From a virus, in IMG/VR virus record IMGVR_UViG_3300027973_000184, positions 1 to 27,509 of that record: a stretch of 27,509 nucleotides of DNA. One strand, written 5' to 3'. Below are positions 8,394 through 17,983 of this stretch, in pieces; the stretch's first letter is position 1; each line of letters opens with the position of its first letter. The notes beneath the pieces were generated by a model. It was given only the letters and a program-made list of their open reading frames with translations, ran no database searches and was not told the origin of the DNA. The position numbers and the translations under genes are program-made.

Positions 8394-11294
8394 ATGTCAA
8401 TATTTAAACCATTTTTTAATAATAACATTGGTATTTGTACTAATTTTTATACAGGTTTTAATACTATAGTTCAAAGAATTGCTACAGATAATTGGGGTAA
8501 TTTAATATGTGGTTTAAATTTAAAACCATATAACACAATAATTACACCAACATATAGTGGAGTTACTTATTCTGATCAAAAATTTATTTTTAAATTATCA
8601 CCTGAAGGAAAAGTTTTAGCTACTAATACAAATCCTCCAACACAAAATGAAGGTTCAATAGTTAATGGTTTAGGTTTTAATAGTACAAAATCACTATTTG
8701 TTTTATCAAGACATAGAGCGGGATATTCAAATAATGGTACAAGTTATTTAACGTATAATAATACACAAAATGGTTTTAGTTATATTAGAAATATTGGCAC
8801 GCCAAGTGGTGGTGCTGATGATTATATATGTAAATTTTTAACTTTTCAATCAGATGATAAATTATTAATTTATGGTAGTTTTACATTTTTTTATAATACT
8901 ATAACTGGTAATAGGTACCAAAATTCAATAGTTAGAATTAACCAAAACTTACAAGGAACAGACACATCATTTAATACATATTTTAATTCTGGTTGTACAA
9001 TTAATATTGTAAGACAACAATCAAATGGTAAATTAATAGTTGGTGGTAATTTTACATCATATAGTGGTGTTACATGTGGACCTGTAGTTAGATTAAATTT
9101 AGATGGAAGTATAGATAATACTTTTAATTTAAATTATTCAGGAAGTGGTAGTGTAAGTGATATTGCCATTCAAACAGATGGTAAAATAATACTTGGATTT
9201 GCAACTATAGGTGGTACGATAGATGGATATACAATATCATATATATGTAGATTAAATTCAGATGGAACATTAGACACTTCCTATCCTTATAATTTAATGA
9301 ATAATTATATAATTAGATTTAATATTAATGATAATAATCAATTATATGTAGGTTTTTCAGTTGATTATCCTTCAACAATTACATATAGTGGACAAACAAT
9401 TAATGCTTTATTTAGATTAAATTCTGATGGAACATTAGACACAACATTTAATACAGGTTTAGGATTTGATTATTCAAATTTATATGTAACACCAGTTAGT
9501 GCTGTTTTTGATATGGCTTATAATAATGGAAAAATATTTAATGGTGGAGCATATATTAAATATAATAATTATATAGCAGGAAATTTATCAGGTATAAATA
9601 CTGATGGAAGTTTTGGTGAATGTAACCCAATTATAATTTATCCAACTCCAACAGCCACTCCAACTTCAACACCTACTCCTACTCCAACTGTGACACCTAC
9701 TTCAACACCAACTAAATTTGTTGGTAATATTGTTAAAGGAACAAATATATATGACCCTTGTGCTGTAGCTAGTCAAACATTTACTGTCACAGGAAGTATG
9801 GTTAATTTTTGTGATAATACACAACTATATGGTAGTTGGATTAGTGGAAGTAATTATGTTAAAACTTCTCTTTGTAGTTCAACATATATGGTTATATCAG
9901 CACCATCTACAGGAACAGGAGTTGGTACTGTTATACAGGGATGTACATCTTGTCCAACAACACCACCATCAGGAGCAATGACATATACTGTAAATTATAA
10001 TTCATATCCTGTTACTGGTTCTGTAGGTGAAACAAATATTACTATATATAATAATACAAGTCAATCTGTTTATTTATGGGGTCACTTTAATAGCGGTGGA
10101 GCATCAAGTGGAAGTATTTCTGGTAGTAACACATTATCATATACACAATATAATCCTACAATATCTACTACTTTACGTTTTAATCAAACTGTTAGTGGTT
10201 CATTACAAGATTTTTATAGTATAAATAATACAACTATAACAGCAAATAATAGTGCTTCTATGTATGTTTATAAAAATGATGGTATATTAAATCAAAGTAG
10301 TTTAGGTGTAAGTTATTCATTTACTGCCTTTAGTTGTAGTACAAAATTCAATTTAGGAGATATTCCAGTACCAATAACACCTACTCCAACTCCAACTCCT
10401 ACTAACACTCCATTATTTACTGGTTCAGGATATTTTGGTTCAACTACTAATGATGCTTGTTCAGGAGCAATTAGTGGTATTAGTGTTAATTTTACAGGTA
10501 ATACAACAAGTTTCTGTTTATCAACTTATTTCACTGGTAATACATTTGCTTATCAATCAAGTGGAACATATTATTTACAGTATGGTGGAAATTACCAACA
10601 AATATCAATAACATTTGGTAGTGATGTTGCAGAAGTAATAGGTGCTGGATGTTCTGCTTGTCCTTTAACACCTACACCTACACCAACACCAACAGGAACC
10701 CCAACACCGACTCCTACTCAAACACCTACACCAACAAGTCCACCGACTTATTTATATTATTCAGTGGATAGAAGAGCGACGTGTAATACAGGAATTGAAA
10801 ATCCTGTCGCAATGTTTGCACAATTACCATATGCATTTACACCAACATTAAATGGATGGTATAGAGATAGTTCAGGTACATGTACATATTCATATAGAAT
10901 ATCTAATATAACACCAACAAACCCTGGTATATTCACACCGGTTCCTGTTGATGCTGTAACTTATGCAGATAGTACCTTGGCTTGTGGATCAGGATGTATC
11001 CCGACCCCAACCCCAACTCCTACACAGACAGGAACACCAACTCCTACTCCTACAACAGTATATGAACTATATACAGCAGATAGATATACTTGTGACACTC
11101 CATCAGGACCTTGTACTTATGTTGAAACATTACAGATTGCTAATCCAACTGTACTTGTTACAAGTAAATTCTATTTAGATAGTATTAATGGGTATATATT
11201 TAATATTGTAGGTGGTCCTATTAGTGGTCCGTATTTATATACAAGTATGGGTGGATTAGGAACAAATAATTGTAGTTCATTATGTTCAATATAA
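8394..11294 (+). CDS. Tail adhesin: delta-60 propeller plus PT-linked cysteine modules
   Basis: A 966-residue multidomain protein. Residues about 1-410 hold delta-60-type repeats (RLNLDGSIDNTFN, IQTDGKIILGF, RLNSDGTLDTTFNTGLGF), which pack as a beta-propeller. Pro-Thr linkers at about 417-440, 661-673, 757-785 and 870-887 separate the rest. Modules at about 450-521 and 683-757 share the pattern DxC...FC...GCxxCP. Between them (522-660) is a non-repeated beta domain. Modules at about 787-868 and 889-966 share a DRxTC start, a central aromatic segment and a terminal CxxxC. The last is closely matched at the end of the next gene. The gene begins 1 nt after the collagen-like gene, so it belongs to the fibre cluster. 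A role in host surface binding is inferred. Confidence 0.7.
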   Translation: MSIFKPFFNNNIGICTNFYTGFNTIVQRIATDNWGNLICGLNLKPYNTIITPTYSGVTYSDQKFIFKLSPEGKVLATNTNPPTQNEGSIVNGLGFNSTKSLFVLSRHRAGYSNNGTSYLTYNNTQNGFSYIRNIGTPSGGADDYICKFLTFQSDDKLLIYGSFTFFYNTITGNRYQNSIVRINQNLQGTDTSFNTYFNSGCTINIVRQQSNGKLIVGGNFTSYSGVTCGPVVRLNLDGSIDNTFNLNYSGSGSVSDIAIQTDGKIILGFATIGGTIDGYTISYICRLNSDGTLDTSYPYNLMNNYIIRFNINDNNQLYVGFSVDYPSTITYSGQTINALFRLNSDGTLDTTFNTGLGFDYSNLYVTPVSAVFDMAYNNGKIFNGGAYIKYNNYIAGNLSGINTDGSFGECNPIIIYPTPTATPTSTPTPTPTVTPTSTPTKFVGNIVKGTNIYDPCAVASQTFTVTGSMVNFCDNTQLYGSWISGSNYVKTSLCSSTYMVISAPSTGTGVGTVIQGCTSCPTTPPSGAMTYTVNYNSYPVTGSVGETNITIYNNTSQSVYLWGHFNSGGASSGSISGSNTLSYTQYNPTISTTLRFNQTVSGSLQDFYSINNTTITANNSASMYVYKNDGILNQSSLGVSYSFTAFSCSTKFNLGDIPVPITPTPTPTPTNTPLFTGSGYFGSTTNDACSGAISGISVNFTGNTTSFCLSTYFTGNTFAYQSSGTYYLQYGGNYQQISITFGSDVAEVIGAGCSACPLTPTPTPTPTGTPTPTPTQTPTPTSPPTYLYYSVDRRATCNTGIENPVAMFAQLPYAFTPTLNGWYRDSSGTCTYSYRISNITPTNPGIFTPVPVDAVTYADSTLACGSGCIPTPTPTPTQTGTPTPTPTTVYELYTADRYTCDTPSGPCTYVETLQIANPTVLVTSKFYLDSINGYIFNIVGGPISGPYLYTSMGGLGTNNCSSLCSI

Positions 11295-11304
11295 AAAATA
11301 AAAT

Positions 11305-12114
11305 ATGAGTAAAAAATATATAGCACAGGTCAATAGTGACAATTTCGTTTATCCAAACAACACACTCGCGGAGTATGATGTGGATATTGTACACGACATA
11401 AACAATAATAGTGTAAGTGGAACCACATCAGGTTTCAGTGCAGCATATAATAGTGGAACAGGAAACATTGGCATTTCATTTACATATATATGGAATAAAA
11501 ATGGTGCTGACCCGTACATTGATGAAAGTAATTTATTACATATTTTATCAGTTCACATGACAGAACCAACTAAAGAATATTATAAACCTTGGAGAATGGT
11601 TTCAGGTGTAACAACCTCAACCATAACTGCTACCACCAAAACAGACACCTTTGCTTTTGTTGTAACACCTTCAATGATGGGAATTAGTTCATTTTCATCA
11701 GGGGTATATAATTTTGAGATTAGATTTATCGGAAAGAGGGCAATATATCCATTATGTTATTCAACATCTATATTAAATATAACACCAACACCTACCCCAA
11801 CTGTTACACCTACCCATACACCTACTCCTACTCCTACACCAACGGGAACACCTACACCAACACAAACAAGTGGAAGTTATAATTATTATAACGTAACAAG
11901 ATATACTTGTCCAAGTTGTACTTCTCCTGTTACAGATTTAATAGCAAGAACAACATCACCAACAAGTTTAACAAATACACATTATTACAATAATGGTGAT
12001 GGTTACGTTTATTTGGTTAATAGTAGTGTAGGTGGACCAAGTTATACAATAAATTTAGATGGTTCAGCATCACCTTCACCAGGTACTAACTGTAGTAATG
12101 TTTGTGCAGTATAA
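11305..12114 (+). CDS. Small adhesin/tail protein with PT linker and cysteine module
   Basis: A 269-residue protein. Residues 1-155 form an N-terminal beta-rich domain of no recognised family, perhaps the attachment part. Residues about 160-188 are a Pro-Thr linker (TPTPTPTVTPTHTPTPTP). Residues about 193-269 are a cysteine module (YYNVTRYTCPSC...HYYNNGDGYVYLVN...NCSNVCAV) that lines up with the last module of the upstream 966-residue protein (YTADRYTC...FYLDSINGYIFNIV...NCSSLCSI). The stop is 10 nt before the next small gene. The shared terminal module suggests the two proteins bind related ligands or form alternative tips. Function is inferred from architecture. Confidence 0.6.
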   Translation: MSKKYIAQVNSDNFVYPNNTLAEYDVDIVHDINNNSVSGTTSGFSAAYNSGTGNIGISFTYIWNKNGADPYIDESNLLHILSVHMTEPTKEYYKPWRMVSGVTTSTITATTKTDTFAFVVTPSMMGISSFSSGVYNFEIRFIGKRAIYPLCYSTSILNITPTPTPTVTPTHTPTPTPTPTGTPTPTQTSGSYNYYNVTRYTCPSCTSPVTDLIARTTSPTSLTNTHYYNNGDGYVYLVNSSVGGPSYTINLDGSASPSPGTNCSNVCAV

Positions 12115-12124
12115 AATAATAATT

Positions 12125-12295
12125 ATGAAGATAGAAATATATAAAAATAAGAAGAAATTAAACAAAATAAAGAAAGTTAAATTATTTAAACCGAATATTA
12201 TTGAGGTAGATTTTAGTTCAATAAAAGAATTAAAAGGAAATAAATTAATATTAGATAGTGTGTTTCAAAATTTAAAAAAAGAATATCATGGCTAA
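12125..12295 (+). CDS. Small basic protein preceding the tape measure
   Basis: A 56-residue lysine-rich protein starting MKIEIYKNKKKL. The ATG at 12125 is preferred over non-ATG starts further upstream because those lie inside the previous gene and this one follows the usual 'aataattATG' context. Its end overlaps the tape-measure start by 8 nt, implying translational coupling. The position just before the tape measure is where tail-assembly chaperones are normally encoded, but it lacks their typical length and I see no slippery site, so that function is only a possibility. Confidence 0.55.
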   Translation: MKIEIYKNKKKLNKIKKVKLFKPNIIEVDFSSIKELKGNKLILDSVFQNLKKEYHG

Positions 12296-14465
12296 AAAAA
12301 TAGAAATTGAGGTTGATATAACAGGTAACGTTGTTGAAAGTGAAAAGAATTTAAAAGCACTTAAAAAACAATTGAAAGAATTACCTGCAGGTACTGAAGG
12401 TTGGAATAAAGTTTTTAATCAGATTGATGATTTAGAAGACAAATTAAAGAGTGCTAAAAACACTGGTTCAGATTGGATTGACTCATTAGAACAAGCAGGT
12501 GGACCATTGGGTATGTTAGGAGCAGGCTTAAATAAATTAAAAGTTTCAACTCAATCTTTTGGTGCGGCATTGAAGGCGACGGGTATTGGATTAGTAGTTG
12601 CTGCGATTGGTGGATTAGTTGCAGCATTCTCTCAAACAGAAGGTTCAATGAAAAAACTTGAACCATTATTAATCGGATTAGAAAAGATTTTTGGAGGTAT
12701 TGTAGAAGGTATGATGCCGTTGATTGACATGTTTATGGATTTAGCAATGAAGGCCTTACCATATGTTGTTGATGGTATTAAGATATTTTATGGTAGTTTA
12801 ATGGGGTTATTTACCCTTGTTAAAGAAGCAGGTACAGGAGTTGGTAAAATATTAAAAGGTATATTCACTTTAGACACTAAATCATTAGAAGAAGGGTATA
12901 ATCAATTAAAAGGAAGTTGGGATAAAACAAAAGAAAGTTTTAATCAATTTACCGATAATTTTGAAAAGGGATATGCTAAACAAACCAAAACACAGAAAGA
13001 AAATTCAAAGAATAGTGCAGATATAGCAGATAAAGCACTTGCAGAAAAACTTAAAAGAATGGAAACTGACGATAAGTTAGATGAAGCCAAACTTGAAAAA
13101 ATGAAAGCAGAGGCATTGGCACTTGCAACAACTGAACAACAAAAGTTAGATATAGAAAAAACATTTGCCAAAAAATCTTACGATTTAAAGAAACAAGAAT
13201 TAGAAGATAAACAAAAATTATATAAAAAAGATAGTATTGAATATAAAAGTTATACTGCAGAATTATTAAAATTGGATTCAGATTATATAAATACAAAAAC
13301 GGGAAATGACCAAAAACAAAAAGATTTAGATATAAACAAAAGAAAAGAATTTTTTGAGAAGGATAAGGCCATTTATCAAAGTCAAGTTGATGAAAGGCAG
13401 AGAACCCAATCAACAATGGATGAAAAGGAATTACAGGCGTTGGATATTAAATTAAAAATGGGACAGATAAAAGAATATCAATACCAACAAGAATTATATC
13501 TTTTGAAAAAACGTCAATTGGAAAAAAATATGACCCAATTGGCATTTAGTGAACAACAAGAAAGGATGCATTATGAAAATCTATATAATAGAGGTAAAAT
13601 TAGTGAAGAAGATTATAAAGCCCAATTACTTGAAATTCAAAAAAGATATGGTGATAAGAAGATTGAAATATTAAAACTTCAAGGTGATAATGAATTTACC
13701 AATGCAGTAAATCTTGCCAACATGTTAGTAGCTACTAAAGAGTATGAAAAGAATGCAATTATAGCTTTAGAAGATGCCAAAATAAGTGCTATATCAGCAT
13801 TAGGTGGAATTTTATCTCAATTAGCTAACGGTAATAAAGATATAGCGATATTAGGATTAGCGGTTTCTCAAGGTGCAGCAATTGCAGATATTTTAACAAA
13901 ATTTTTTAGAACTAAAGCTGCATTAATTTTTGAAAGATCATTATATAAATCAATGATTCCTTTTCCTGCAACTTCAGCTATTGGTATAGCAGGTGTCGCA
14001 GCAACTACTGCAGGTTTAACTACAAATACAATTGGTATGGTTACAGGTCTAGCAGGTGTAGCAAGTGCTGTTGTTCAAGGAATGTCAGCAATTAATAGTG
14101 GTGGTAGTAAGGCTTCAGGAGGAGGTGGAAATGCACAACCATCATTAGGTCAAGCATATGCAGAGGGTGGATTGATTGAAGGACCAAGACATGCTGGTGG
14201 TGGGGTGATGATAAATGCTGAGGGTGGAGAAGCGGTGATGACCCGAGGAGCAGTTACGATGTTTAATCCACTTCTTTCAATGATGAACCAAATGGGTGGT
14301 GGAGTTTCATTTAGTAAAGGTGCTACAGGACAAGCTTCTTATGATAATCCAAAAACATCACAAGTAATATCACAACCACAAATAATAAAAACATATGTTG
14401 TTTCAAGTGAGATGACAACTGATCAACACAGACAAGCTCGTTTAAAGGATTTAAGTACCCTTTAA
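12288..14465 (+). CDS. Tail tape measure protein
   Basis: A 725-residue protein with the classic tape-measure layout. Residues 1-70 are charged and helical. A hydrophobic stretch lies at about 75-125 (ATGIGLVVAAIGGLVAAF), with a second to about 185. A long Lys/Glu/Gln-rich coiled coil spans about 215-490. A second hydrophobic, Ala/Gly-rich region covers about 500-610. The Gly-rich tail has the familiar AYAEGGLIEGPRHAGGGVM...GGEAVMTRGA signature. Tape measures set tail length and pass into the host membrane during DNA entry. At the usual rule of about 0.15 nm per residue, a tail near 110 nm would be expected, as an estimate only. It is the hinge between tail-tip genes upstream and head genes downstream. 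Confidence 0.85.
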   Translation: MAKKIEIEVDITGNVVESEKNLKALKKQLKELPAGTEGWNKVFNQIDDLEDKLKSAKNTGSDWIDSLEQAGGPLGMLGAGLNKLKVSTQSFGAALKATGIGLVVAAIGGLVAAFSQTEGSMKKLEPLLIGLEKIFGGIVEGMMPLIDMFMDLAMKALPYVVDGIKIFYGSLMGLFTLVKEAGTGVGKILKGIFTLDTKSLEEGYNQLKGSWDKTKESFNQFTDNFEKGYAKQTKTQKENSKNSADIADKALAEKLKRMETDDKLDEAKLEKMKAEALALATTEQQKLDIEKTFAKKSYDLKKQELEDKQKLYKKDSIEYKSYTAELLKLDSDYINTKTGNDQKQKDLDINKRKEFFEKDKAIYQSQVDERQRTQSTMDEKELQALDIKLKMGQIKEYQYQQELYLLKKRQLEKNMTQLAFSEQQERMHYENLYNRGKISEEDYKAQLLEIQKRYGDKKIEILKLQGDNEFTNAVNLANMLVATKEYEKNAIIALEDAKISAISALGGILSQLANGNKDIAILGLAVSQGAAIADILTKFFRTKAALIFERSLYKSMIPFPATSAIGIAGVAATTAGLTTNTIGMVTGLAGVASAVVQGMSAINSGGSKASGGGGNAQPSLGQAYAEGGLIEGPRHAGGGVMINAEGGEAVMTRGAVTMFNPLLSMMNQMGGGVSFSKGATGQASYDNPKTSQVISQPQIIKTYVVSSEMTTDQHRQARLKDLSTL

Positions 14466-14495
14466 TAACATGTAACTAAAAACTATATTTAAATT

Positions 14496-16133
14496 ATGAT
14501 AAAGAAAGAAAAAATATTTGAATTAAAAATTCAAGAAGACGATGAGATTAGTGGAATTGATAGCATAAGTTTAGTTGATGAACCTGCTATTGAGGTCAAT
14601 TGGGTGGCATTTAAAAAAGAAGTACAAGAAGATTTTCACATCCCCGACGGAGAGGACGAAACTTACTTGAGTAAATTATTATCTAAAGGACAACCTGAAC
14701 AAGAATTATTGGATGAGGGTTGGGAAATAGATAGAATTGAAAGTGTTAAACAAAACTTCTCAACATCCCCAAATGATGACTCATATCAAGATAATTCATT
14801 TTATAGAGTTAGATATAAGTACTCATTGAATAGTAATATTAAACAATCATCAATCATTCCTACAACTCGTCAATTTTGTAGAGAGTTAATTCAAAAGAAT
14901 TATGTGTGGAGAATAGAGGAAGTTGAGAATGAAGTTAATTCCTTCGGTCAATCTGCTCAGTTTTGGAGAGGTGGCTACAATTGCCGTCATGAATGGTACC
15001 GAATATTCTATAAAAAGACAGGTGATATTGTAAATAAATCATCAATTAACAAGGGTAAAATCACTGGTGGTGGGTTCCCTATTGAGTTAAGTCCTGAATG
15101 GATTCAACCTGACACGGTTACAGATAAGACAATGGCCAATCCATCTAAATCAACAGTTAAGAACTTGGGTCTATCAAAAGAGAAATTAGATATTGAACCA
15201 AATCCTTGTTGGGATGGCTACGAACCAATTGGGTTAAACGATGATGGTAGTCCAAGATGTGTTCCTATTAAAGAAAATATGGAAAGTGTTGCTGATTATC
15301 CCGACTCGGTTAAAAACAATGCACAATCTGTATTAGATTGGGTTGATGAAAATGGATGGGGAAGTTGTGGTACCGAAGTAGGCAAGATTAGAGCTAATCA
15401 ATTAGCTAAAGGTGAACCAATCAGTATTGACACAGTTAAAAGAATGTACAGTTATTTATCTCGTCATGAGGTAGATTTAGATAGTAGTAAAAGTTATAAT
15501 GAGGGGTGTGGTCGCCTTATGTACAATTCTTGGGGGGGTAAGAGTGCTTTATCTTGGGCAGAGAGTAAATTAAAGAATTTTGGTTATGATGTGAGTAACC
15601 TTCCTTCTTATGTTGATGAATTACCAAAAAAGAAAAAGAAAGAGTTTGAATATCTATTACCCAAGACGGACATGTCCAAACAACACTTCGCAACCGATTC
15701 AGAAAAACATATTGTACTTGGACCTGCAATGGTTCCTGACCAAAAGATATTCCGTAAGGATAATTCTGGTAACCCATATTATGTATTTTTTAGTCCTGAA
15801 ACTATAGCAATGATAGCTCAGAAGTATATGAAGAACAAGTACACGGATAATAACGATATGATGCATGACGGAGAGGCTGTTCCTGACGTACATGTATTGG
15901 AGTCGTGGATTAAAGAGTCCAACAATGATAAATCATCTGATTATGGATTTGAAAATTTGCCTGTGGGCACGTGGTTTGTGAGCATGAAGATAAACAATCC
16001 TGAAATATGGTCTAAAGTAAAAGATGGTACACTTAACGGATTTTCGGTTAGTGGCTTCTTTGAAGAGGTGGCTCAGTTCTCAAAAGAAGAGATGTTCCTT
16101 TACCAAGTAGTTGAAATATTAAAGAAATATTAG
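14496..16133 (+). CDS. XkdF-type prohead protease with large internal insertion
   Basis: A 545-residue protein. Residues about 18-42 (GIDSISLVDEPAIEVNWVAF) are the usual N-terminus of XkdF-like phage proteases. The protease body resumes only at about 397-525: VLGPAMVPDQ, MMHDGE (His457), VLESWIKES, PVGTWFVSMKI and NGFSVSGFF (Ser517). His457 and Ser517 are candidate catalytic residues by family pattern. Between lie three extra segments: 45-85 (IPDGEDETYLSKLLSKGQ), about 100-175 with a Cys/His/Trp-rich motif (FWRGGYNCRHEWYRIFY), and about 236-365 (GWGSCGTEVGKIRANQLAKG, LSRHEVDL, SWGGKSALSW). XkdF proteins without such segments are about half this size. The next two genes are the scaffold and capsid, the expected substrates. 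It is not disrupted: the frame is intact. Confidence 0.75.
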   Translation: MIKKEKIFELKIQEDDEISGIDSISLVDEPAIEVNWVAFKKEVQEDFHIPDGEDETYLSKLLSKGQPEQELLDEGWEIDRIESVKQNFSTSPNDDSYQDNSFYRVRYKYSLNSNIKQSSIIPTTRQFCRELIQKNYVWRIEEVENEVNSFGQSAQFWRGGYNCRHEWYRIFYKKTGDIVNKSSINKGKITGGGFPIELSPEWIQPDTVTDKTMANPSKSTVKNLGLSKEKLDIEPNPCWDGYEPIGLNDDGSPRCVPIKENMESVADYPDSVKNNAQSVLDWVDENGWGSCGTEVGKIRANQLAKGEPISIDTVKRMYSYLSRHEVDLDSSKSYNEGCGRLMYNSWGGKSALSWAESKLKNFGYDVSNLPSYVDELPKKKKKEFEYLLPKTDMSKQHFATDSEKHIVLGPAMVPDQKIFRKDNSGNPYYVFFSPETIAMIAQKYMKNKYTDNNDMMHDGEAVPDVHVLESWIKESNNDKSSDYGFENLPVGTWFVSMKINNPEIWSKVKDGTLNGFSVSGFFEEVAQFSKEEMFLYQVVEILKKY

Positions 16134-16206
16134 TCCCGAGTGGAAATAAAAGACCTTTTATATAGTTATATATAGAAGAAATAAATAAAAAAAACAAAAG
16201 TATATT

Positions 16207-16959
16207 ATGTCTAATTCAAAAAATGCTATTAGTGAAATTAAGAAATTAATGGTACAATTTGGTTTTATGTCTGAAGAAGTAACTTTACAATCATTCAAAT
16301 TAAGTGACGACACTATCTTACAAACTGAAAAGTTAGAAGTTGGTAGTAAAATCTATAAAATTAACGAAGGGTTTGAACAAGTTTCATTGGAAGATGGGGA
16401 GTATATTTTGAAAGAGAATTTCAAGATAGACGTAACTGAAGGAACCATTGTAGTTGTTAAAGAGATATTCATTGATGCGAAATTGGTTGATGGTACAGTA
16501 GTTAAAGTCGGTGGTGATAGTTTAGTAGAAGGTGCTAAAGTAGTTGTCGTTACAGCAGATGCAGAAATTCCTGCTCCTGATGGAACACACGAACTTGAGG
16601 ACGGAACTAAAATTGAAACTAAAGACGGAATTATTGCTAAAGTTATGGAAGTTGCTAACGATGTTGAAGAGGGAGAAGTTCCTGAAGACCCATCATTAGA
16701 AGTACCTACTATTGACAAACCAGTAGAATTATCCAACGAAATGTTGGACATGTTGAAGGAGTTTGTTTCTAAAATGGGAGAGAAAATGTCTCAAATGGAA
16801 CAACAATATTCTTCATTACAAGATGAATTTAATTCATTCAAAAAACAACCAGGTGGTAAGAAATTATCTGATGGTAAAACAGAAGTGTTTAATAAACAAG
16901 AAAATGATGATCAATTGTCTGCACGTATTGCAGCACTTAAATCATTACAAAATAAATAA
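16207..16959 (+). CDS. Head scaffold protein candidate
   Basis: A 250-residue acidic protein. Residues 1-40 are helical. Residues about 60-155 are beta-hairpin repeats of the form 'DGTVVKVGGDSLVEGAKVVV' and 'LEDGTKIETKDGIIAKV'. Residues about 175-215 form a helical, probably coiled-coil segment (LKEFVSKMGEKMSQMEQQYS), followed by a charged tail. Location between the prohead protease and the major capsid gene, high charge and the coiled coil are what is expected for a scaffold that fills the procapsid and is then removed. I recall the same beta repeat next to XkdF proteases in other Bacteroidetes phages. It is separated from the protease by 73 A/T-rich bases, so it may have its own promoter. 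Confidence 0.6.
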   Translation: MSNSKNAISEIKKLMVQFGFMSEEVTLQSFKLSDDTILQTEKLEVGSKIYKINEGFEQVSLEDGEYILKENFKIDVTEGTIVVVKEIFIDAKLVDGTVVKVGGDSLVEGAKVVVVTADAEIPAPDGTHELEDGTKIETKDGIIAKVMEVANDVEEGEVPEDPSLEVPTIDKPVELSNEMLDMLKEFVSKMGEKMSQMEQQYSSLQDEFNSFKKQPGGKKLSDGKTEVFNKQENDDQLSARIAALKSLQNK

Positions 16960-16982
16960 AAAAAATTAAAAATTAAAATTAA

Positions 16983-17960
16983 ATGAGTAATTTAAAAAAA
17001 TCAAACTTTAGTTATGACGTGTCAACAATCGGTGGTTATTCTGACCAAGTTGGTGGTGAGTTATTAGCTAAAGCACTTATCGGTGGAACAACTGCTTCTG
17101 TCGTAAATGTACGTACAGGCATTAAGGGAACGCAAGCATTAAACTTGCTCGATTCAACTCCAGTGTTCCAAGCAGGTAACTGTTCTTTATCACCAAGTGG
17201 TACAACAACTTTTACACAACATTCAATAACAACATGCCCTGAGACATTGTTTGAAAGCCTTTGCTATAAAGCCTTGTTTGACACTTATCAGTCAATGTTA
17301 ATGAAAGCAGGTCAAACACAAGAGACCGTGCCTTTTGAACAAATGATATTGGATTTAAAAAGAAAGCAAATTGAACAACACGTTGAAGATAAATTATGGA
17401 CGTCAACCACTGCAGGTGGTGACTGTTTCAATGGTTTCGCTTTAATGATTAGTACTTCAACAGGAAATACTTTTTCTGGTTCTTGTGCTAACTCAAGTGG
17501 TACAACTTTCAGTTCATCTGCAGCTTATGGTTCAGCAGGTAACCCAATCACAGAAGTTGATAAATTAATCAACGTATTAAATGATAACGCTTTAGTTCGT
17601 GAGGATTTAGTAGTGTTTATGAGCTATGCTTATTTCAGGCTGTATGTACAGGCTTTAACAAGAGCTAATTTCTTTACCAACTACATTGCTGGTACTGATG
17701 TAACATCCAATATGTCTGCGATTCATCCGAACACAAATATCAAGGTATTGCCAACATTAGGTTTAAATAATTCTTCTCAAGTAACTATCGCACCTGCTGA
17801 GTACATGGTATATGGTGTGGATTTGTTGAGCGATGAAACCTTAAAGGCTTGGTATAGTGTTGATTTTGACGAAATTCGTATTCGCTCAAACTTCAATTAC
17901 GGAGCCACCGTTGCTACATTTGGTACAACCAAATATATGGCATGGAATGGTAAGCCTTAA
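16983..17960 (+). CDS. Major capsid protein (HK97 fold)
   Basis: A 325-residue protein following the protease and scaffold. The N-terminus (LKKSNFSYDVSTIGGYSDQV) and body (VNVRTGIKGTQALNLLDSTP, ETLFESLCYKALF, a long helix around FEQMILDLKRKQIEQHVEDK) fit the E-loop, spine-helix and P-domain order of HK97-fold capsids. The C-terminal part has VFMSYAYFRLYVQALTRANF, an A-domain-like segment near 275-285, and the ending FNYGATVATFGTTKYMAWNG. Synonymous codon choice is more C/G-rich than in neighbouring fibres, consistent with high expression. A terminator-like hairpin follows within 45 nt. Family assignment rests on context and sequence character, not on alignment. Confidence 0.8.
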   Translation: MSNLKKSNFSYDVSTIGGYSDQVGGELLAKALIGGTTASVVNVRTGIKGTQALNLLDSTPVFQAGNCSLSPSGTTTFTQHSITTCPETLFESLCYKALFDTYQSMLMKAGQTQETVPFEQMILDLKRKQIEQHVEDKLWTSTTAGGDCFNGFALMISTSTGNTFSGSCANSSGTTFSSSAAYGSAGNPITEVDKLINVLNDNALVREDLVVFMSYAYFRLYVQALTRANFFTNYIAGTDVTSNMSAIHPNTNIKVLPTLGLNNSSQVTIAPAEYMVYGVDLLSDETLKAWYSVDFDEIRIRSNFNYGATVATFGTTKYMAWNGKP

Positions 17961-17983
17961 TTAGAAAAAAATTATAAAAACAT

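Noticed and set aside
8394-12114. Diversity-generating retroelement targeting the adhesins
   Set aside because: No reverse transcriptase, no template repeat and no adenine-biased variable repeat pair seen in the window.
12059-12295. Longer start for the small gene before the tape measure
   Set aside because: The extra N-terminus lies inside the end of the previous gene in another frame; ATG at 12125 has the usual start context.
12114-12295. Tail-assembly chaperone frameshift upstream of the tape measure
   Set aside because: Only one short ORF is present, with no long overlapping second frame or suitable slippery site.
13051-13416. Minus-strand frame of 121 codons
   Set aside because: Shadow of the tape-measure coiled coil; Lys/Glu codons on the plus strand give Phe/Leu-rich nonsense on the minus strand.
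16353-16751. Minus-strand frame of 132 codons
   Set aside because: Shadow of the scaffold candidate: low-complexity Ser/Thr product, no start context, opposite to the operon.
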